From the NCBI GenBank assembly GCA_046328505.1, contig JAXLWL010000004.1:310001-374000 (forward strand): a DNA stretch of 64,000 nt. Reading direction: 5' to 3'. Every line of letters begins with the position of its first letter. Positions within the stretch are counted from its first letter, which is position 1. The translations under genes were made by a program, and so were the position numbers. Below the pieces are notes generated by a model. The model was not told the origin of the DNA. It saw nothing but the letters and a program-made list of their open reading frames with translations, and did not search any database. The DNA comes from JBDHWG01 sp046328505. Lineage in GTDB: Bacteria > Chloroflexota > Anaerolineae > Epilineales > JAHCIE01. Of this stretch, positions 7,519 to 16,048 are shown piece by piece.

Positions 7519-8718
7519 TTACTGCTTGAAGAACTCCGCGCCCAGGCCGAGCTGCACCGGACGGCGGGGGCCGGGCGCCTTCGAGACCGGCAGGCGTTCC
7601 GCCGAGGGGGGCGCCGGGCTGGGGCGCGCACTGTCGTCCACCCACGCGGCGAGTCTGCGGAGAGCCGCCAGGCGCTCCTTCTCGCCGAGTCGTGCCTGGC
7701 GCACGGCGCGTTCGAGGTAAGCGATGGTCTGATCGTACTCGCGCTGGGCGACGGCGTAGGGCGTGCCGTCCTTGCCGCCGTGGGCGAAGGAGAAGCGCGC
7801 CGGATCGCGGAATGAGGCGGGCGCGCCGTACAGCAGCTCGCCGAGCAGGCTCAGAGCGCGCAGCGTCTTGGCGCCGACGCCAGAGCGCCCCAGAAGATCG
7901 ACGAAGTCCTGCGGCGGATTGGCATATGTCGAGAGCAATGTCTTGTACAGGCGGTCGGGGTGGATGTCGCCGATCTCGACCTCGTGATGGGCGGGTAAGG
8001 TCATGCTCTGGGCCTTCTGTAGCTCGGAGATGAGTGTCTCCGGCTTCTCGGCCGCCAGGGCCGCGATCGCCGACCGGTTGGCCTCGCCTTCGTGCGCGAC
8101 GAGGTTGAGCGGCGTCGACGGGGCCACCGCGCATACGGCGGCATGCGGCTCGTCTACGAAGCTCTGCACGGTTTCGCTCAGCCAGTGATAGCGCCGCGCC
8201 CACGCCGTCTCGTCGTTCATGCCCTGTTGGATGACGGTCCAGTGGCCCGCTTTGTCTACGACGAAGACGTGATGGTAGAGCTGGTAGCCGTCCTGGACGG
8301 CGTTGTTGTCTACCTTCGCCACGAGGCGGCTCGTCTCCGCCAGGCTGAGCGGATCGACGGCGAGACGGTCACCCAGCGCCAACAGCTCGTTGGGCGTCTG
8401 CCGCGAGGTACGGCCCTTTCCGCCGGCCACCCATAGACCCAGCTCGTCGTCCGCGCCGCCTTTCAGGCCGTCCTTGAGCGCCCCGCACACCGTCGTCGTG
8501 ACGCCGCTGGAGTGCCAATCGAAGCCGAGGACCGCGCCGAAGCTTTGGAACCAGTACGGGTTGCTGAGCCGCGACAGAAAGCCGGGCGTTCCCTCCGCCT
8601 CGACGATGGCGCGGGCGATCTCGCGCGCGAGCAGGCGCATGCGCGCAAAGAGCCACGGCGGACATGCGCCGTGGTGGAGCGGGAGATTGGCGGTGGCCTG
8701 GCCGGTAGGCATTGTCAT
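7519..8718 (-). CDS. DUF763 protein
   Basis: A 399-residue protein matching the DUF763 family (established by motif: TGQATANLPLHHGACPPWLF near the N-terminus, then FDWHSSGVTTTVCGALK). The function of the family is not known, and it is most common in archaea and thermophilic bacteria. The C-terminal 40 residues are Pro/Arg-rich and less conserved. It is followed without gap by rsmI. The minus-strand TATAAT at 8725-8730 lies only six bases before ATG 8718 and no Shine-Dalgarno is present, so the message is probably leaderless. Confidence 0.85.
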   Translation of the reverse strand: MTMPTGQATANLPLHHGACPPWLFARMRLLAREIARAIVEAEGTPGFLSRLSNPYWFQSFGAVLGFDWHSSGVTTTVCGALKDGLKGGADDELGLWVAGGKGRTSRQTPNELLALGDRLAVDPLSLAETSRLVAKVDNNAVQDGYQLYHHVFVVDKAGHWTVIQQGMNDETAWARRYHWLSETVQSFVDEPHAAVCAVAPSTPLNLVAHEGEANRSAIAALAAEKPETLISELQKAQSMTLPAHHEVEIGDIHPDRLYKTLLSTYANPPQDFVDLLGRSGVGAKTLRALSLLGELLYGAPASFRDPARFSFAHGGKDGTPYAVAQREYDQTIAYLERAVRQARLGEKERLAALRRLAAWVDDSARPSPAPPSAERLPVSKAPGPRRPVQLGLGAEFFKQ

Positions 8719-8785
8719 GTCTCAATTATAGCCCCGATGAATGTAGAACGAAAGTGCGAATCGGCGCGAGTGGGCTTGTCGTGTC

Positions 8786-8814
8786 TTGTGCGCGACCTGC
8801 GCATGGCCTAGAAT
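8786..8814 (+). promoter_or_regulatory. Promoter for the phosphoribosyltransferase gene
   Basis: TTGTGC (8786-8791), a 17-base spacer, then TAGAAT (8809-8814), 35 bases before ATG 8850. The -35 match is weak and the -10 is good. Confidence 0.45.
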
Positions 8815-8849
8815 TGACCCAGGACCCCACGCCGTTCAGAGAGTGCAAT

Positions 8850-9491
8850 ATGCCATTTCAGGATCGGGCGGAAGCCGGACGCTTTCTCGCCGGTAAGCTA
8901 GCGGCATATGCCTACCGGCCCGGTGTCATCGTCTTGGGCCTGCCGCGCGGTGGCGTGCCTGTCGCCGCGGAGGTGGCCCGCGCCCTGCACGCGCCCCTCG
9001 ACGTGTTCCTCGTGCGCAAGCTGGGTGTGCCGGGGCGGGAGGAGCTGGCGATGGGGGCGATTGCTTCGGGGGGCGTCCGCGTGATCAATACCAGCGTGAT
9101 TGACGCCCTCAACATCCCGGCAGGCGCCATCGACGCGAAGGCCAAGGAAGAGGAGGTGGAGCTGGCTCGACGCGAGAAGTTGTACCGCGACGACCGTCCG
9201 CCCCTGGACCTGACGGCGCGCACGGCGATTCTTGTGGACGACGGGCTGGCCACGGGCGCGACGATGCGGGCAGCCATCGCTGCCGCGCGCCTCTCTCGGC
9301 CCGCATCGGTGGTTGTTGCCGTCCCGGTCGCTGCCCCCCCCATCGCCGCGGAAATTCGCGCCCTGGCCGACGATTTTGCGTGTGTCGTCACCCCGGAAGG
9401 CTTCCGCGCCGTGGGCCTATGGTACCAGGACTTCACTGCGACGACGGATGAAGAAGTGCGCCGTCTTCTCGCTCAAGCCAATGAGTCCTAG
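8850..9491 (+). CDS. Phosphoribosyltransferase-family protein
   Basis: A 213-residue type I PRTase fold. The PRPP-binding loop ILVDDGLATGATM lies near residue 130 and the N-terminal part contains VLGLPRGGVPVAAEVARAL. This is the family found stand-alone or fused to dienelactone-hydrolase-like domains. Its substrate is unknown, as it lacks clear base-specificity hoods of hypoxanthine or orotate enzymes. ATG 8850 is chosen because homology begins right after it (MPFQDRAEAGRFLA). An upstream in-frame start would add 46 unrelated residues. It is transcribed alone, divergent from DUF763. Confidence 0.85.
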   Translation: MPFQDRAEAGRFLAGKLAAYAYRPGVIVLGLPRGGVPVAAEVARALHAPLDVFLVRKLGVPGREELAMGAIASGGVRVINTSVIDALNIPAGAIDAKAKEEEVELARREKLYRDDRPPLDLTARTAILVDDGLATGATMRAAIAAARLSRPASVVVAVPVAAPPIAAEIRALADDFACVVTPEGFRAVGLWYQDFTATTDEEVRRLLAQANES

Positions 9492-9493
9492 CT

Positions 9494-9522
9494 TTGCGCC
9501 ACGCCCTGCTTTCGGGTACAAT
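9494..9522 (+). promoter_or_regulatory. Promoter for the small membrane protein gene
   Basis: TTGCGC (9494-9499), a 17-base spacer and TACAAT (9517-9522), just after the previous stop codon and 43 bases before GTG 9565. Confidence 0.45.
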
Positions 9523-9564
9523 TGAGGCTGCGCGGTAGGCGCATGCAACCGCCGAAGGCAGCCT

Positions 9565-9864
9565 GTGAAACTCGTTCTCCTCATTCTAGGCCTTCCCACT
9601 CTATTCATCTTTCTGCTGACAGCGACCATGGTCCGCTCGGCGCAGACTCGCTATCGCCGCGGCCAGGTTGACCGCAGCGGCCTCATCGGCCAGCTCGGCC
9701 TTGCCGCCGCTTTGTGGGCAAGCCTCGTGTTCCTGGCGGCCGCGCTCATGGCCGGATTGGGCGTCGGGGCCAAGTCGCCGATTGTCATACTCGCGCTTGC
9801 CGTGGTGGTCGGCGCCGTCTCGTTTGCCGTGATGAGCCGCGGCCTTTTGTGGGGAAAGGCGTAG
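9565..9864 (+). CDS. Small three-TM membrane protein, unknown
   Basis: A 99-residue protein starting at GTG 9565. There are three hydrophobic segments (about residues 1-21, 39-62 and 69-90), with basic residues RYRRGQVDR in the first loop. No family is recognised. The ketopantoate reductase gene starts 8 bases after its stop, so the two are probably cotranscribed. Confidence 0.65.
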   Translation: MKLVLLILGLPTLFIFLLTATMVRSAQTRYRRGQVDRSGLIGQLGLAAALWASLVFLAAALMAGLGVGAKSPIVILALAVVVGAVSFAVMSRGLLWGKA

Positions 9865-9871
9865 CAGTAGC

Positions 9872-10948
9872 GTGCGCATCCTGGTGCTAGGCGCTGGCGC
9901 TATTGGCGGCTTGCTCGCGTGCCAACTGGCGCTGGGCGGCCACGACGTGACCCTCGTTGCGCGGGCGTGGCTGGCCGAACAAGTTCGGAGCGACGGACTC
10001 CTGTTCGTCGACGATGGCCACCCGCACACAGTGAAGAACCTGACCGTCGTCGAAAACCTCGATGGCCTCGCTGCCGACGCCGCGAGCCGCGCCTTCGACT
10101 GGCTGGCCCTCACGGTCAAGGCCTTCGACGTCCGTAAGGCCGCTGAAGAGATCCGCGCGGCGTTCCCCGCCCCACCGCCCGTCGTGACATTTCAGAATGG
10201 TGTAGGGAGCGAAGAGGCCGCTGCCGATGTGCTGGGCGCGGAGCGTATCGTGGCGGCGAGTGTGACGATCCCTGTCACGGTACCGCAGCCAGGCCAGGTT
10301 GTCGTGCGCAGTAGCGGAGGAATCGGTGTTGCGCCGTATCGCGACAGCAAGGGGCAACCGACGACGACTCAGGCGGCTGCCGCGATCGCCGACTCCATGC
10401 GGGTGGCCAGATTCAAAGTCAAAGAGTACAGCGACTACCGGGCGATGAAGTGGTCGAAGCTGCTGCTCAACATGACCGGCAATGCCATCCCCGCGATCGT
10501 CGACATGCCGCCGGAGGAAGAGTTCGACGTGCCGCAGCTGTTCCGTCTCGAAATGGGCGCTCTCAAAGAGGCCGACGCGGTGATGCGGGCGCTCGGCATC
10601 AAGGTAGTGAACCTGCCCGGCCAGCCCGCCGTGCTCCTGCCGCTTGGCGTCAAGATCCTGCCGCACTTCATTCTCCAGCCCGCGCTGCGTGCGCTGGCCG
10701 TCGCGGGGCGGGGCGGCAAGCTGCCATCGCTGCACATGGATCTCGTCAGCGGGCGCGGGCAGTCCGAGGTCACCTATCTGAACGGCGCGGTGGTCAAGGC
10801 CGGCGAGAAAGCGGGCGTTCCGACGCCCATCAACCGCGTCATCATGGACACGCTCATGGGGCTGGTCACGGGTCGCCTCGGCCGCAAGGACTTCTACCAC
10901 GACCCGCAGGCGTTCATCGCCCGCTTCCGTCAGGCGCCGGCGACCTGA
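9872..10948 (+). CDS. panE: 2-dehydropantoate 2-reductase
   Basis: Reduces ketopantoate to pantoate with NADPH in pantothenate/CoA synthesis. The N-terminus MRILVLGAGAIGGLLA is the NADPH Rossmann motif of the ApbA/PanE family. TFQNGVGSEEA (about residue 110) and KWSKLLLNMTGNAIPAI (about 190-206, with the catalytic Lys) are family landmarks. At 358 residues it is longer than E. coli PanE (303), with a longer C-terminal domain, so a related ketopantoate-reductase-like role on another 2-oxo acid is possible. GTG start; GGGGAAAGG upstream is rather distant. Confidence 0.85.
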   Translation: MRILVLGAGAIGGLLACQLALGGHDVTLVARAWLAEQVRSDGLLFVDDGHPHTVKNLTVVENLDGLAADAASRAFDWLALTVKAFDVRKAAEEIRAAFPAPPPVVTFQNGVGSEEAAADVLGAERIVAASVTIPVTVPQPGQVVVRSSGGIGVAPYRDSKGQPTTTQAAAAIADSMRVARFKVKEYSDYRAMKWSKLLLNMTGNAIPAIVDMPPEEEFDVPQLFRLEMGALKEADAVMRALGIKVVNLPGQPAVLLPLGVKILPHFILQPALRALAVAGRGGKLPSLHMDLVSGRGQSEVTYLNGAVVKAGEKAGVPTPINRVIMDTLMGLVTGRLGRKDFYHDPQAFIARFRQAPAT

Positions 10949-11015
10949 TTCCCCCCAAAGCCGCCGTTTCCGTATAGAATATAACAAGAGCATGGGATCG
11001 AAGCGAGGTGATGTG

Positions 11016-12119
11016 ATGCACACACAGTTCACCACAGGCAACGCGCGTGTGCCGGCGAATTTGACCCAGGTCAATGGCTATTCCCTGGCAGCCGATTACG
11101 GCGACATTTCCGCCGAGATGCGCGCAGCCCAGACCGGCGTTGCGGTCATGGACCGCTCGGCGTGGGGGCGGCTTCAGCTCATGGGCCGCGACCGGCTGGA
11201 CTTCTTGCAGCGCATGTCCACCAACGATTTCGCGGCCCTACCGGCGGGATCGGGCCGTGTGACGGTCTTCACAGATGCGCGCGGGCGGATGATCGACCGC
11301 GCCATCGTCTACGGCTGGAGCGATGACATCCTCATCGTGAACAGTCTCAGCGCGGGCCACCGTCTCACGTCCTGGCTGCGCGGCTTCATTTTCTACCGCG
11401 ACAAAGTGAACATCTCCGACCTGACGACGGCCACGGGGATGCTGACTCTCTACGGGCCACGCGCGACCGACTTCGCGCAGACCGCGCTGGGCGTGAGCCT
11501 GGACACCGAGACTGGCTTCACGGCGGTGGACGAGCTGCGGGCGCTGGTCGGAGGCGCGGAGGGATTTGGTGGCAGCGCCATCAACGTTGTTGTCGAAGCG
11601 GCGGACTTGCCCGCCCTCTGGGAGCGCGTGGTCGACGCGGGCGCGATGCCGATGGGCTACACGGCCTACGAGCGGCTGCGCATTGCCGCTGGCTGGCCAG
11701 AGTACGGCCACGAGATAACCGACATGTACAACCCCCTCGAAGCGGGGCTGCTGAGCGCCGTGAGCTTCACGAAAGGGTGCTACATCGGGCAGGAGGTCGT
11801 TGCGCGAACAGACACCTATCAAAAGCTCAAGCAGCATCTCATGGGGCTGCGCTTCGCGGTCGCGCCGAGCGTTTCAGTCGGCGCGCCGCTCCAGATTGGC
11901 GGCAAGAACGTCGGCGTTCTGACGAGCTTCGCGGCGGTGGACAACGGCGGCGCGGGCCTTGGCTACGTGCGTGTTGCCTACGCCGAGCCTGGCGCGGTCG
12001 TCCAGGTCGCGTGCGGCGACGTGACCGCTGAGGCGGAGCTTGTCGCGCTCCCCGGCCGCTGGACCCGGCCCTTCGGCATGGACAGCAGCACAGTTAGCGA
12101 TGACGAAGACGATTTTTAA
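11016..12119 (+). CDS. ygfZ: Folate-binding YgfZ/GcvT-like protein
   Basis: YgfZ proteins bind tetrahydrofolate and support assembly or repair of certain iron-sulfur enzymes such as MiaB. The signature KGCYIGQEVVAR lies near residue 250, containing the conserved Cys. The N-terminal half has the GcvT fold (SAWGRLQLMGRDRLDFLQRMSTNDF) and the C-terminal barrel follows. Catalytic residues of true GcvT are not evident, so aminomethyltransferase activity is unlikely. ATG 11016 is chosen for the GAGGTGAT seven bases upstream. No gcvH or gcvP is nearby. The acidic tail DDEDDF is unusual. Confidence 0.88.
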   Translation: MHTQFTTGNARVPANLTQVNGYSLAADYGDISAEMRAAQTGVAVMDRSAWGRLQLMGRDRLDFLQRMSTNDFAALPAGSGRVTVFTDARGRMIDRAIVYGWSDDILIVNSLSAGHRLTSWLRGFIFYRDKVNISDLTTATGMLTLYGPRATDFAQTALGVSLDTETGFTAVDELRALVGGAEGFGGSAINVVVEAADLPALWERVVDAGAMPMGYTAYERLRIAAGWPEYGHEITDMYNPLEAGLLSAVSFTKGCYIGQEVVARTDTYQKLKQHLMGLRFAVAPSVSVGAPLQIGGKNVGVLTSFAAVDNGGAGLGYVRVAYAEPGAVVQVACGDVTAEAELVALPGRWTRPFGMDSSTVSDDEDDF

Positions 12120-12135
12120 CGCGCTGGACAATAGA

Positions 12136-12166
12136 TGGCCCCTTCCCGCGACCCGAGAAGGGGCCA
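12136..12166. terminator. Hairpin between convergent genes
   Basis: TGGCCCCTTC (12136-12145) pairs with GAAGGGGCCA (12157-12166). It lies between two convergent stop codons and could serve both directions, though neither side has a strong T run. Confidence 0.55.
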
Positions 12167-12191
12167 GTTCCTGGACTAGCCGCGGCTAATC

Positions 12192-12749
12192 TTAGGACGC
12201 CTTCGCGGCGACCGTCTTGTGCTCGCGTGCCCAATCCTCGATCGCGGCGACCAGCTCGCGATTGAACGCCGGGATATCGGCGACGACGCGGCCCCACACC
12301 ATGTTGCCGTCGCGGAACGCCGCTTCGTCCACCCAGGTCGCGCCCGCGTTGACCAGATCGTCCTTGATGGCGCGGCTGCCCGTCGCGCGGCGGCCACGGA
12401 CGATGCCCGCGCTGATCGGCACCCAGCCGGCGTGGCAGATCGTGCCGATAATCTTGCCCTGCTCGTTGGCGCGGCGCACGATGTTGAGCACCTCGTCGTG
12501 GCGGCGCAGCTTGTCCGGCGCCCACCCGCCGGGGATAACCACGGCGTCGTAGTCGTCTACGTTCACGGCCGAGGCCTGGACGTCGGGTTTGGCGACGAGG
12601 CAGTGCTTGCCGCTGTATTGCGCGGCGCCCCCGCCAACGACCGTGACCTGCGCGCCTTCCTCCTGAAGGCGCATCAGCGGTACCCAAAACTCCAGGTCTT
12701 CGAACCCATCCTCAACAAAGTAGATCACGCGAATACCTTGCAGACGCAT
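12192..12749 (-). CDS. DJ-1/PfpI family protein
   Basis: A 185-residue class I glutamine amidotransferase-like protein of the PfpI type. The nucleophile elbow is Cys105-His106 in GTICHAGWVP. Glu17 in EDGFEDLEF is the conserved acid that lowers the cysteine pKa. Family members are reported as proteases, deglycases or glyoxalases acting on glycation damage, and the exact reaction is not readable here. ATG 12749 follows GGAAGGAGAG. A longer frame upstream lacks homology. Confidence 0.87.
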   Translation of the reverse strand: MRLQGIRVIYFVEDGFEDLEFWVPLMRLQEEGAQVTVVGGGAAQYSGKHCLVAKPDVQASAVNVDDYDAVVIPGGWAPDKLRRHDEVLNIVRRANEQGKIIGTICHAGWVPISAGIVRGRRATGSRAIKDDLVNAGATWVDEAAFRDGNMVWGRVVADIPAFNRELVAAIEDWAREHKTVAAKAS

Positions 12750-12808
12750 TGCTCTCTCCTTCCTTTTGTCCATTGCCTTTCCCAAATTATAGTGGGCCGC
12801 GCCGTTTC

Positions 12809-12837
12809 TGGACAGGCAGCCGTTTGTCGAGTATAAC
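12809..12837 (+). promoter_or_regulatory. Promoter of a probably leaderless methyltransferase gene
   Basis: TGGACA (12809-12814), a 17-base spacer, then TATAAC (12832-12837). The predicted first transcribed base is at or next to the A of ATG 12844, and no Shine-Dalgarno is present. Confidence 0.5.
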
Positions 12838-12843
12838 CACAGC

Positions 12844-13575
12844 ATGCACGAGATTTCCGACAAGGCCGCGCTGCGCGGCAACCCCAGCTTTGTCTGGCGC
12901 TTCGGCCAGGATCGCCGCCTTCACATGATCGCCGAATGGGCGCGCGTCGACAACGCGCGAATCCTGGTGGACGGCTGCGGCATCGGCATGTACGTCGGCA
13001 AGCTGCGCCAGTTCACGCCCTACGTCTACGGAATGGACATCGAGCTGGAGCGCGTCGTCGAGGGCGCCACCGAACTGCCGGGCCTGGCCGTCGCCGCTGC
13101 TGAGACGCTACCGTACCCCGACGACAGCTTCGACACGGTGCTCTCCCACGAGGTGCTGGAGCACGTCGGCGACGACCGCCAGAGCATGGCCGAGATTATC
13201 CGGGTGCTCAAACCGGGCGGACGGCTTATTCTGTTCGTCCCCAACCGCCTCTTCCCCTTCGAGACGCACGGCATCTACTGGCAGGGCGAGTATCACTTCG
13301 GCAATATTCCGTTGGTCAACTGGACGCCGGACAGCGTCCGCGACCGCCTTGCTCCCCACGTCCGGGCCTACACAGTGGGCGATATCCAGCACCTCGTTGC
13401 GGGTCTGCCCGCCCAAATCATCCATCTTACCCAGATCTACCCCGGCTACGACAACATCGTCGCGCGGCGGCCGGCTCTTGGCCGCGTCGTGCGCCAGGTC
13501 ACCTACGGCCTGGAAAACACCCCTCTCGCCATTTTTGGCCTTTCCCATTTCGCCGTTATTGAGAAGCTGCGCTAA
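12844..13575 (+). CDS. Class I SAM-dependent methyltransferase
   Basis: A 243-residue UbiE/COQ5-like methyltransferase fold. Motif I is VDGCGIGMYVGKL (about 38-50), which departs from the usual G-x-G-x-G. The acidic end of beta-2 is YGMDIE. The post-II motif is LPYPDDSFDTVLSHEVLEHV, followed by LKPGGRLILFVPN. The C-terminal part with aromatic residues (HGIYWQGEYHFGNIPLVNW) probably forms the substrate cap. The substrate is unknown; a polyprenyl, glycan or lipid acceptor is possible. Probably a single-gene, leaderless unit. Confidence 0.85.
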   Translation: MHEISDKAALRGNPSFVWRFGQDRRLHMIAEWARVDNARILVDGCGIGMYVGKLRQFTPYVYGMDIELERVVEGATELPGLAVAAAETLPYPDDSFDTVLSHEVLEHVGDDRQSMAEIIRVLKPGGRLILFVPNRLFPFETHGIYWQGEYHFGNIPLVNWTPDSVRDRLAPHVRAYTVGDIQHLVAGLPAQIIHLTQIYPGYDNIVARRPALGRVVRQVTYGLENTPLAIFGLSHFAVIEKLR

Positions 13576-13742
13576 CTGACACCTGGCCCACAGCGTACGA
13601 CATCGACTGTCGGAAACATGTCGGGCAGCCGACCGATTCTGACGTAAGACTGTCAGCCGGTTGGCGGTGATCTGTCACAACGCGAGCCTCGGCTTGCTGT
13701 ATACTGCTCGTAGAGAGGCTTTTTCGACTCTGACGAAAGGAG

Positions 13743-13931
13743 ATGATGGTGATTTACGTCCTGTTAGCCATCTGCGTGTTGAGCGCGAGCGGCCTGGTGT
13801 TCATGATACACCGCGACCAGGTGGCGGCAGCGGTCGATCCCGTGGCCGCTGACTGCACGGGCTACCCGGTTTTCCTTCTGATTGTGATCATTGGCATCAT
13901 AGTGGTTCTGCTGAAGCTCCTCCTTCCCTAG
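13743..13931 (+). CDS. Small two-TM protein
   Basis: A 62-residue protein with hydrophobic segments at about 2-21 and 43-61, and a short loop containing HRDQVAAAVDPVAADCTGYP between. A GGAG ribosome binding site at 13739-13742 fits best with GTG 13749 or ATG 13746, so the first one or two residues are uncertain. No family is recognised. A TATACT at 13700-13705 could be its -10 element. It could be a small stress or envelope peptide, without direct evidence. Confidence 0.55.
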   Translation: MMVIYVLLAICVLSASGLVFMIHRDQVAAAVDPVAADCTGYPVFLLIVIIGIIVVLLKLLLP

Positions 13932-14102
13932 CCTCCCCCTGCGTTGCCAAAAACCCCCAGACGCATTATAATGAAACCAAGCGGTGTAGAGAATGACGCA
14001 CAGCGCGGCGCGATGCGTCACGCGGCGTTTCCTCGATAGATATTCGTATCCTGGCATTCCGACGCCCCGCCTGCGATCGTTTTCCTATTGTTGCGAGAGC
14101 CT

Positions 14103-14726
14103 ATGCGATTATTGATGGTCCGCCATGGCCAGACGCGCGCCAACACCGAAATGCGCCTGGCCGGTTGGACGGATGATCCCCTGGACGAGACCGGTCGGCG
14201 CCAGGCCGAGGAAGTGGCGCAATTCCTGGCCGACGAGGGCGAGGTCGAGGCCGTATACGCCAGCCCGCTGCAGCGGACCCGCGCGACCGCCGATGCGATT
14301 GCCACGGCGTTAGGAGCGCCGACGGTGATCGAGAACGCGGCGCTACGCGAGCGGCATTTCGGCATCTTCGAAAACCAGGTCTTCTCGTCTATCGCCGAGC
14401 AATACCCGGACATGGCGGAGGCGTGGGCGACGCGTGGCGCGATCGACTGGGGTCCGCCCGAGGGCGAGTTGCCCCACGAGTTTGTCGACCGGATTCTCGG
14501 CGCTCTCGGCGAAATCACCGAGCGTCACCAGGGCGACGGCCGGGTCATCGTCGTGACCCACGGCGGCGTGATCGCGGTCGCGCTCGCTGCCTGGCTGACC
14601 GACGATCCGTCTCGCTGGCGGGAGTTCTTTGTGAACAACTGCTCCGTCACCGAGGTCGAGTTTCTATCGGCTCCCAGTCTGGTACGGCTCAATGCTTGCG
14701 TGACGCCGGACGAGGTGGGCCAGTGA
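14103..14726 (+). CDS. Histidine phosphatase family protein
   Basis: A 207-residue phosphoglycerate mutase-like phosphatase. The catalytic RHG motif occurs in MVRHGQTRANTEMRLAGW, and the second histidine in VTHGGVIAVAL near residue 160. These enzymes use a phosphohistidine intermediate. The family includes alpha-ribazole phosphatase (CobC) and broad sugar phosphatases, and no cobalamin gene is nearby to favour CobC. ATG 14103 is preferred over TTG 14088 because the family motif begins right after it. The stop overlaps the start of lysA (GTGA), so they are coupled. Confidence 0.86.
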   Translation: MRLLMVRHGQTRANTEMRLAGWTDDPLDETGRRQAEEVAQFLADEGEVEAVYASPLQRTRATADAIATALGAPTVIENAALRERHFGIFENQVFSSIAEQYPDMAEAWATRGAIDWGPPEGELPHEFVDRILGALGEITERHQGDGRVIVVTHGGVIAVALAAWLTDDPSRWREFFVNNCSVTEVEFLSAPSLVRLNACVTPDEVGQ

Positions 14727-16021
14727 GCGCCTTTGCCTACCGAGACGGCGTGCTGCACAGCGAGGGTGTGTCCCTGGCCGACGTGGCTGCGGCGCTCGGC
14801 ACGCCGGTCTATGTCTATAGCCTGGACGAAGTCGCCCGCCGCTATCGGGCGTATGCGTCGGCCTTCCCCGATGCGCTGGTCTGCTATGCCTACAAAGCCA
14901 ACGCCAACCTGGCTCTATGCGCCTGGCTGCACCGTCTTGGCGCGGGCGCGGATGTGGTTTCCGGCGGCGAGCTGCGCGTGGCCCAGGCCGCGGGCGTGCC
15001 GGGCAGCATGACCATCTTCAACGGCAACGGCAAGTCGGACCGCGAGATCGCGGCGGCCCTGGAGGCCGAAGTCCTGACCATCAATGTCGACGCCGTGGAG
15101 GAGCTGGATCGGATCGCTGCCGTCGCGGCGCGGCTAGGGCGCCGCGCGCCGATTACCCTCCGCATCAACCCCGCCGTCGACCCGCACACTCACCGCCACA
15201 TCTCAACCGGCGTCGCCTCTAGCCAGTTTGGTATCCCGGTGGCCGATGCCGAGGCCGCCTACGACCTCGTCGCCGGCGATCCGTGGCTTGAGGCTGTCGG
15301 CCTGCACAGCCATATCGGCTCGCAGATTACGCACCTGGAGCCATTCAGGGAGGCGGCCGGGCGCGTGGTAGGCCTGGCGAGACGCCTGCTAGCGCGCGGC
15401 GTCGGGCTCCGCTTCTTGAACCTGGGTGGCGGGCTTGGCGTCGACTACTGGCGGAACGAGGATGCGTCGGACAATGGCGGTGCGGAGGCGCGTTTGACGC
15501 CCGCCGATCTCGCCGCAGTTCTCAGCCCTCAGCTCGCCGGTTTGGACCTGAAGTTGCTTCTTGAGCCGGGACGCTCAATTGTCGCTCCGGCCGGCGCGCT
15601 CCTCAGTGAGGTGCTGCATATCAAACACAGCGCCGATGTTCTTCGTGTCATTCTGGATACAGGCATGAATGCCCTTCTTCGGCCGGCGCTCTACGAGGCG
15701 CACCACGAAATCTGGCCGGTGCGCGCGAGCGTTGTGGAGATGACGGCCGACATCGTCGGCCCGAACTGCGAGACGAGCGACGTGGTCGGCCACGCTCGGC
15801 AGCTTCCGAACCTGGCGAGCGGCGATCTCGTCGCCATCCTGGATACGGGCGCGTACGGTTACGCGCAATCTTCCAACTATAACAGCCGTCCTCGCCCCGC
15901 CGAGGTCGCCATGCTGGGTGACCAGTGGTGGGTTGTCCGCCCGGCGGAGTCGTGGGAAGGGCTGCTGGTGGGGCAGGTAATCCCAGAGACGATCAAGGCC
16001 GGCGCACCGTTGCCCGCGTAA
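14723..16021 (+). CDS. lysA: Diaminopimelate decarboxylase
   Basis: PLP enzyme that converts meso-diaminopimelate to L-lysine, the last step of lysine synthesis. GTG 14723 overlaps the preceding TGA and follows GAGGTG. The 432 residues include CYAYKANANLALC (PLP lysine, about residue 57), GLHSHIGSQI, FLNLGGGLGVDY, LEPGRSIVAPAG and a C-terminal DTGAYGYAQSSNYN, all hallmarks of fold-type III decarboxylases of the LysA branch. The segment reading GPNCETSD carries the Cys from the partner subunit that completes the active site. Followed 27 bases later by a glutaredoxin-like gene. Confidence 0.95.
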   Translation: MSAFAYRDGVLHSEGVSLADVAAALGTPVYVYSLDEVARRYRAYASAFPDALVCYAYKANANLALCAWLHRLGAGADVVSGGELRVAQAAGVPGSMTIFNGNGKSDREIAAALEAEVLTINVDAVEELDRIAAVAARLGRRAPITLRINPAVDPHTHRHISTGVASSQFGIPVADAEAAYDLVAGDPWLEAVGLHSHIGSQITHLEPFREAAGRVVGLARRLLARGVGLRFLNLGGGLGVDYWRNEDASDNGGAEARLTPADLAAVLSPQLAGLDLKLLLEPGRSIVAPAGALLSEVLHIKHSADVLRVILDTGMNALLRPALYEAHHEIWPVRASVVEMTADIVGPNCETSDVVGHARQLPNLASGDLVAILDTGAYGYAQSSNYNSRPRPAEVAMLGDQWWVVRPAESWEGLLVGQVIPETIKAGAPLPA

Positions 16022-16048
16022 GCCGGCCTCAAAGCACAGCGAGGATCT

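Noticed and set aside
6469..7815. A 448-codon plus-strand frame over rsmI and DUF763
   Set aside because: The minus strand encodes well-conserved RsmI and DUF763. The plus frame is a Arg/Gly/Ala-rich shadow.
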